Below, piece by piece: positions 59,039 to 64,000 of a DNA stretch of 64,000 nt; positions within the stretch are counted from its first letter, which is position 1, and every line of letters starts with the position of its first letter. The position numbers were made by a program, and so were the translations under genes. The stretch is from positions 1 to 64,000 of the forward strand of contig NZ_JAQRFK010000011.1 of NCBI RefSeq assembly GCF_028598745.1, read 5' to 3'. The notes under the pieces are model-generated. The model did no database searches. It had not been told where the DNA came from and saw only the letters and a program-made list of their open reading frames with translations. The stretch comes from Xenorhabdus sp. IM139775 (GTDB lineage Bacteria > Pseudomonadota > Gammaproteobacteria > Enterobacterales > Enterobacteriaceae).

Positions 59039-60315
59039 ATGTTGCTTCGCTTATATCAGGTACTCCTCTACCTTATCCAACCCATTATCTGGTTACGCCT
59101 GCTGCTGCGCAGTCGCAAATCACCGGCGTATCGTAAACGCTGGGGTGAGCGCTATGGCTTCTGTGCCCAAAAAGTAACCCCCGGGGGAATTTTACTGCAT
59201 TCCGTTTCTGTTGGAGAGACATTGGCTGCCATTCCGCTCGTGCGGATCTTACGGCACCACTATCCTTTGTTGTCGATTACGATAACAACCATGACACCGA
59301 CAGGGTCTGAAAGGGTTCTGTCTGCTCTGGGCAATGATGTTAACCATGTCTACCTTCCCTATGACCTGCCTGGTTCAATGAGCCGTTTTCTTGATCACGT
59401 CAATCCCAAATTAGTGATCATTATGGAAACCGAATTGTGGCCTAATCTGATCACTGCGCTACACCAACGGGAAATCCCGCTGGTTATCGCCAATGCAAGG
59501 CTATCCGCCCGTTCTGCGGCGGGATATCAGAAAATTAACAGCTTCATTAAAACCATTTTAAACAAAATCACCTTGATCGCGGCACAAAATCTGGAAGATG
59601 GTGAGCGCTTTATCGAATTGGGATTAAGACGTTCCCAGCTCTCTGTGACTGGCAGCCTGAAATTCGATATCTCTGTGACACCAGAGCTTGCGGCAAAAGC
59701 CGTCACATTGCGTCGCCAATGGGCACCTCATCGGCCGGTATGGATAGCAACCAGCACCCATGATGGGGAAGAAACCATCATTTTGGACGCCCATTGTAAG
59801 CTGCTAAAACAATTTCCTGATCTGTTGCTAATTCTGGTGCCCCGCCATCCTGAACGTTTTGGCAAAGCCGCCGAGTTAACCCAAAAAGCCGGGTTAAACG
59901 CGATCTTACGCAGTGCCGGCACGATCCCTGATACCAATGTGCAAGTGGTGATTGGCGATACCATGGGAGAACTGATGCTCCTGTACGGTATCGCTGACCT
60001 GGCTTTTGTCGGGGGAAGCCTGATAGCGCGAGGCGGACATAACCCGCTGGAAGCGGCAGCACACGCAATTCCCGTCATTATGGGTCCTCATACCTTCAAT
60101 TTTAAAGATATCTGTGCCAAGCTGAATAAAGCGGACGGGCTGATTACGGTTACGGATAGCCAATCATTAAGTTCAGCTATCAATAGCCTGCTGACAGATG
60201 AAGATTACCGCCGCTATTACGGCCACCATGCTGCCGAGGTGCTGCATGAAAACCAAGGTGCTCTTCAACGTTTGCTAAAATTACTGGAACCTTATCTCCC
60301 GCCAAGGAGCCATTG

Positions 60316-60316
<1 letters not shown>
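59039..60316 (+). CDS. waaA: Kdo transferase WaaA
   Basis: Membrane-anchored bifunctional transferase that adds two Kdo residues to lipid IVA. N-terminal anchor [19 protein letters not shown], then [17 protein letters not shown] and [20 protein letters not shown] (conserved Glu catalytic base region), GSLKFDI, and donor domain [20 protein letters not shown]. 425 residues. Stop overlaps the waaE start (TGATG). Confidence 0.96.
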
Positions 60317-61576
<1,260 letters not shown>

Positions 61577-61582
61577 TTGTGC

Positions 61583-61605
61583 GGGGGCGATTATCTTCTG
61601 CCCCC
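61583..61605. terminator. stem-loop between coaD and mutM
   Basis: gggggc / gccccc arms with an 11-nt loop in the 37-bp convergent spacer; no clear T run. Confidence 0.5.
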
Positions 61606-61613
61606 TACTATGT

Positions 61614-62435
61614 TTAATGCTGGCACTGACGGCAGAAAAATGTACTGCGTTGCCCCAATTTTATACTGTCGATTTTCTCACCGCTTGTCCCACCACATCG
61701 TGGGCAAAGTTCACCTTTCTTGCCATAGACAAACAGTTCTTGAGCAAAATATCCTGGTTTGCCATCAGATTGTAGAAAATCCTTCAGTGTCGTTCCGCCT
61801 TGTTCAATCGAACGGCGTAAGATCTGTTTGATGGTATCGGCCAATAGATGGGCTTCTGGCTGCGTCAGTGAATTTACCGGACGTTCAGGCAGGATACGTG
61901 CAACGAATAACGCTTCGTTGGCATAAATATTCCCAACACCAACGACCACTTTATTATCCATTAGCCATGGTTTAATCGCCGTTTTTTTATTGCGGGAAAG
62001 TGTGTAAAGGTATTCGCCGTCAAACCGATCGGAAAGCGGTTCTGGGCCTAAATGAACCAGTACGGAGCACGTATTAAGATTATCACTCCACAGCCATGCA
62101 CCAAAACGTCGGGGATCGGTATAGCGGAGAATTTTACCATCAGCCATCATCACATCGACATGATCATGCTTTGCCGGAGGCTGTTCATTCAACAAAACAC
62201 GCAAGCTGCCAGACATCCCCAAATGGATAATAATCCAGCCCTCCGGCAACTCAAGTAATAAGTACTTTGCCCGCCGTTGCACACTCAGCACCGGCCTGTC
62301 TGCAAGCGTCATGATTTGCTCGGAAACCGGCCAGCGTAAACGGGAATTCCTGACCTCAACATACTGGATCACATTGCCAACCAAGTGAGGTTCAATCCCC
62401 CTGCGGCTGGTTTCCACCTCTGGTAGCTCCGGCAT
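61614..62435 (-). CDS. mutM: formamidopyrimidine-DNA glycosylase MutM (Fpg)
   Basis: Base-excision repair glycosylase/AP lyase that removes 8-oxoguanine. Catalytic Pro2-Glu3 in [19 protein letters not shown], Lys of the [11 protein letters not shown] region, H2TH segment [19 protein letters not shown] and the C-terminal zinc finger CPRCG ... FFCRQCQ. 273 residues. Convergent with coaD. Confidence 0.97.
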   Translation of the reverse strand: MPELPEVETSRRGIEPHLVGNVIQYVEVRNSRLRWPVSEQIMTLADRPVLSVQRRAKYLLLELPEGWIIIHLGMSGSLRVLLNEQPPAKHDHVDVMMADGKILRYTDPRRFGAWLWSDNLNTCSVLVHLGPEPLSDRFDGEYLYTLSRNKKTAIKPWLMDNKVVVGVGNIYANEALFVARILPERPVNSLTQPEAHLLADTIKQILRRSIEQGGTTLKDFLQSDGKPGYFAQELFVYGKKGELCPRCGGTSGEKIDSIKLGQRSTFFCRQCQH

Positions 62436-62552
62436 ACCAACTCCTTGAATAAATTATCTACGACAGTGGATCTGAACAGATTACAATACCGTTTTCATGT
62501 ATTATTTGCAGCCAGATTCGATTGGGTAATATAAGAAAATAGATTGATTATT

Positions 62553-63800
62553 ATGCTTAATATAAAAAATGGTTTTAACATCAGTCACAACAAGAAATCC
62601 TTATGGAATTTATCCCTTGTTGGGCTATATATCATTCTTGTTTATCTGCCAGATATCACAAGATACAAAAATCTTGTCATGATCCTTATCTGTATAACCG
62701 CACTCTATTATCTGGTAAAGGATTTTCGTCAAGTAGCCCGTTCATTACGTAACCACCTATTTTTATCCGTATTACTGTTCGTTCTGGCGATGTTCTACTC
62801 TGTTGGAATTTCCATTGATCCTGCATTGAGTTTCAAGGAAATGAATAAACCGATTTTAAATGGATTACTTTTATTCAGTTTTACTCTTCCTATTGTGCTC
62901 TATCAAGAAAGTAAAGAACATATCGCTAAGATGATCCTCACTGCCTTTATTATCGGCCTGACCGCTATCTCACTAACCGATATTGCGAAATACATCATTA
63001 ATTACCATGCTACAGGTGAAATGCCGTTTACGAATTTCAATCACCGCGAGTTTTCTTACGGGTTTATTTTCTATTTCCCTGTATTACTTTGTACCTGGGC
63101 GTTATGGAAGAAGCATTCTCTACTCAGCTGGTTATTGTTGATTATTGCCTCAGCGATTAGCTTATTCTTACTCCTTGGAACACTTTCCCGTGGTGCGTGG
63201 GTTGCCATTGTCGTCGCCACCGTGTTTATCATTGTGATTAACAGAGAGTGGAAACTCACCTTTGCAGCGACAATATGTCTGGGGATACTGGCTGGCGCGA
63301 CACACTGGTCAGCGATATCCAACCCTGACACTCGATTACTGATCCATAAACTCACCCAAACAGATAGCAGCTATCGCTATAGTAACGGCACCCAAGGTTC
63401 TGCATGGTCCCTAATCATGGAAAACCCTATCAAGGGCTATGGTTTTGGTAATAAAATTTATCATCACGTCTACAATAACCGTGTAGCTGATTATCCTGAT
63501 TGGACATTCAGAACTTCAATTGGTCCACATAATATCTTCTTATCACTTTGGTTTTCGGCTGGTGTTCTTGGCTTGATCACAACGGTGTTGATGACATTTT
63601 CAGCTCTATTGACCAGTGGACAAATCATTCGTCAACATAACGACATTGTCAGCCAAGTAGGGCTTATCCTTCTGTCCGCTTTTATCGGCTTATTTATCGT
63701 CAGGGGAGCTTTTGAAAATGCTTATATCAATGAAATAGGTATCCTGTTTGGTTTAATGATTTCGCTATATAAGAAGCCAACCAATAAGGCGATAACCTAA
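62553..63800 (+). CDS. waaL: O-antigen ligase WaaL
   Basis: Inner-membrane ligase that joins undecaprenyl-linked O-antigen to lipid A-core. About 12 hydrophobic helices, 415 residues from ATG 62553 (a TTG at 62544 is also open). The large periplasmic loop contains TSIGPHNIFLSLWFSAGVLG with the conserved His of the Wzy_C/O-antigen ligase family, and LGTLSRGAWVAIVVATVF precedes it (conserved Arg). Context among core genes and resemblance to RfaL support the call over a second Wzy. Confidence 0.88.
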   Translation: MLNIKNGFNISHNKKSLWNLSLVGLYIILVYLPDITRYKNLVMILICITALYYLVKDFRQVARSLRNHLFLSVLLFVLAMFYSVGISIDPALSFKEMNKPILNGLLLFSFTLPIVLYQESKEHIAKMILTAFIIGLTAISLTDIAKYIINYHATGEMPFTNFNHREFSYGFIFYFPVLLCTWALWKKHSLLSWLLLIIASAISLFLLLGTLSRGAWVAIVVATVFIIVINREWKLTFAATICLGILAGATHWSAISNPDTRLLIHKLTQTDSSYRYSNGTQGSAWSLIMENPIKGYGFGNKIYHHVYNNRVADYPDWTFRTSIGPHNIFLSLWFSAGVLGLITTVLMTFSALLTSGQIIRQHNDIVSQVGLILLSAFIGLFIVRGAFENAYINEIGILFGLMISLYKKPTNKAIT

Positions 63801-63810
63801 ACGGTGAAAT

Positions 63811-63846
63811 ATCAGCCCATAGGCAACAGATGCTATGGGCTGAATT
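63811..63846. terminator. stem-loop between waaL and the next gene
   Basis: cagcccatag / ctatgggctg 10-bp arms with a 12-nt loop between convergent genes; could serve both strands, T content after it is modest. Confidence 0.6.
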
Positions 63847-63865
63847 TATCACTGAAGCCTGCTGA

Positions 63866-64000
63866 TTATGGGCGTAATTTTTCCGCTATCACACTCATCA
63901 TTAACTTCGCACGTTGATCCCAGTTAAACCGTTCTGCAACCAATCGTTGGGAATAATCAATTTTCGCCATCATTTCAGCGGGATGATTAATCAGCCACTG
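63866..64000 (-). CDS. glycosyltransferase, C-terminal end (partial)
   Basis: The last 44 codons and stop of a minus-strand gene cut by the window edge. It reads QWLINHPAEMMAKIDYSQRL then VAERFNWDQRAKLMMSVIAE and KLRP. The ERFNWDQ block is the usual C-terminal helix of family 4 glycosyltransferases (RFSW-type). Given the waa neighbourhood it is probably another core or O-antigen transferase. Confidence 0.6.
   Translation of the reverse strand, partial: QWLINHPAEMMAKIDYSQRLVAERFNWDQRAKLMMSVIAEKLRP

Noticed and set aside
61577..61831. 84-codon plus-strand frame after coaD
   Set aside because: Antisense shadow of the mutM 3' end.

Overview
The window looks like chromosome from a Morganellaceae enterobacterium of the Xenorhabdus/Photorhabdus type. 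The backbone proteins are close to those of E. coli (MetJ, PriA, CytR, FtsN, HslVU, GlpFK, Fpr, TpiA, PfkA, FieF, CpxPRA, CysE, GpsA, SecB, Tdh, Kbl, HldD). The O-antigen genes lie between cpxA and trmL-cysE-gpsA-secB, the locus I recall for Proteus, and the LPS core genes (wabG/wabH/walW type) match Proteus, Serratia and Photorhabdus rather than E. coli K-12. Genus is an inference.

Layout. 1-20.2 kb is conserved backbone: metJ, rpmE, priA, cytR, ftsN, hslVU (with a sigma-32 promoter and a leader hairpin), menA, rraA, zapB, glpFK, emrD, fpr, yiiR, yiiQ, tpiA, sbp, pfkA and fieF. 20.2-22.3 kb, between fieF and cpxP, is a patchwork of wreckage: a CdsA-family tail, an IS256-type transposase tail, a phage/VgrG-like tail and the C-terminus of a P2-like integrase with arm-type repeats. 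Inside it sits a TisB-like 27-residue peptide gene with its own promoter and terminator. Upstream is a candidate antitoxin sRNA carrying 34 nt of perfect complementarity to the toxin leader. 22.3-25.1 kb is the Cpx envelope-stress module (cpxP with a recognisable CpxQ sRNA in its 3' end, a CpxR box, cpxR, cpxA).

25.3-37.0 kb is an AT-rich O-antigen cluster behind a JUMPstart/ops element: a TupA-like ATP-grasp protein, Wzx, an IS30-family wreck, GT2, Wzy, GT2, a beta-propeller-like protein, GT2, an IS630 wreck, Ugd and a UDP-glucuronate 4-epimerase. The last two would supply UDP-GlcA and UDP-GalA.

37.1-47.3 kb returns to backbone (trmL, cysE, gpsA, secB, yibN, envC, yibQ, tdh, kbl). A hipBA module plus a decayed third antitoxin stands where E. 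coli has gpmI, and grxC is missing between secB and yibN. 47.5-64 kb is the LPS inner/outer core locus: hldD-waaF-waaC, a Mig-14-like gene, an IS630 element that has cut a family-9 glycosyltransferase, walW-type deacetylase, a family-9 and two family-4 glycosyltransferases, waaQ, then waaA-waaE-coaD, mutM, an O-antigen ligase and the end of another glycosyltransferase. Together the two LPS regions would build heptose/Kdo core, assemble O-units by the Wzx/Wzy route and ligate them through WaaL.
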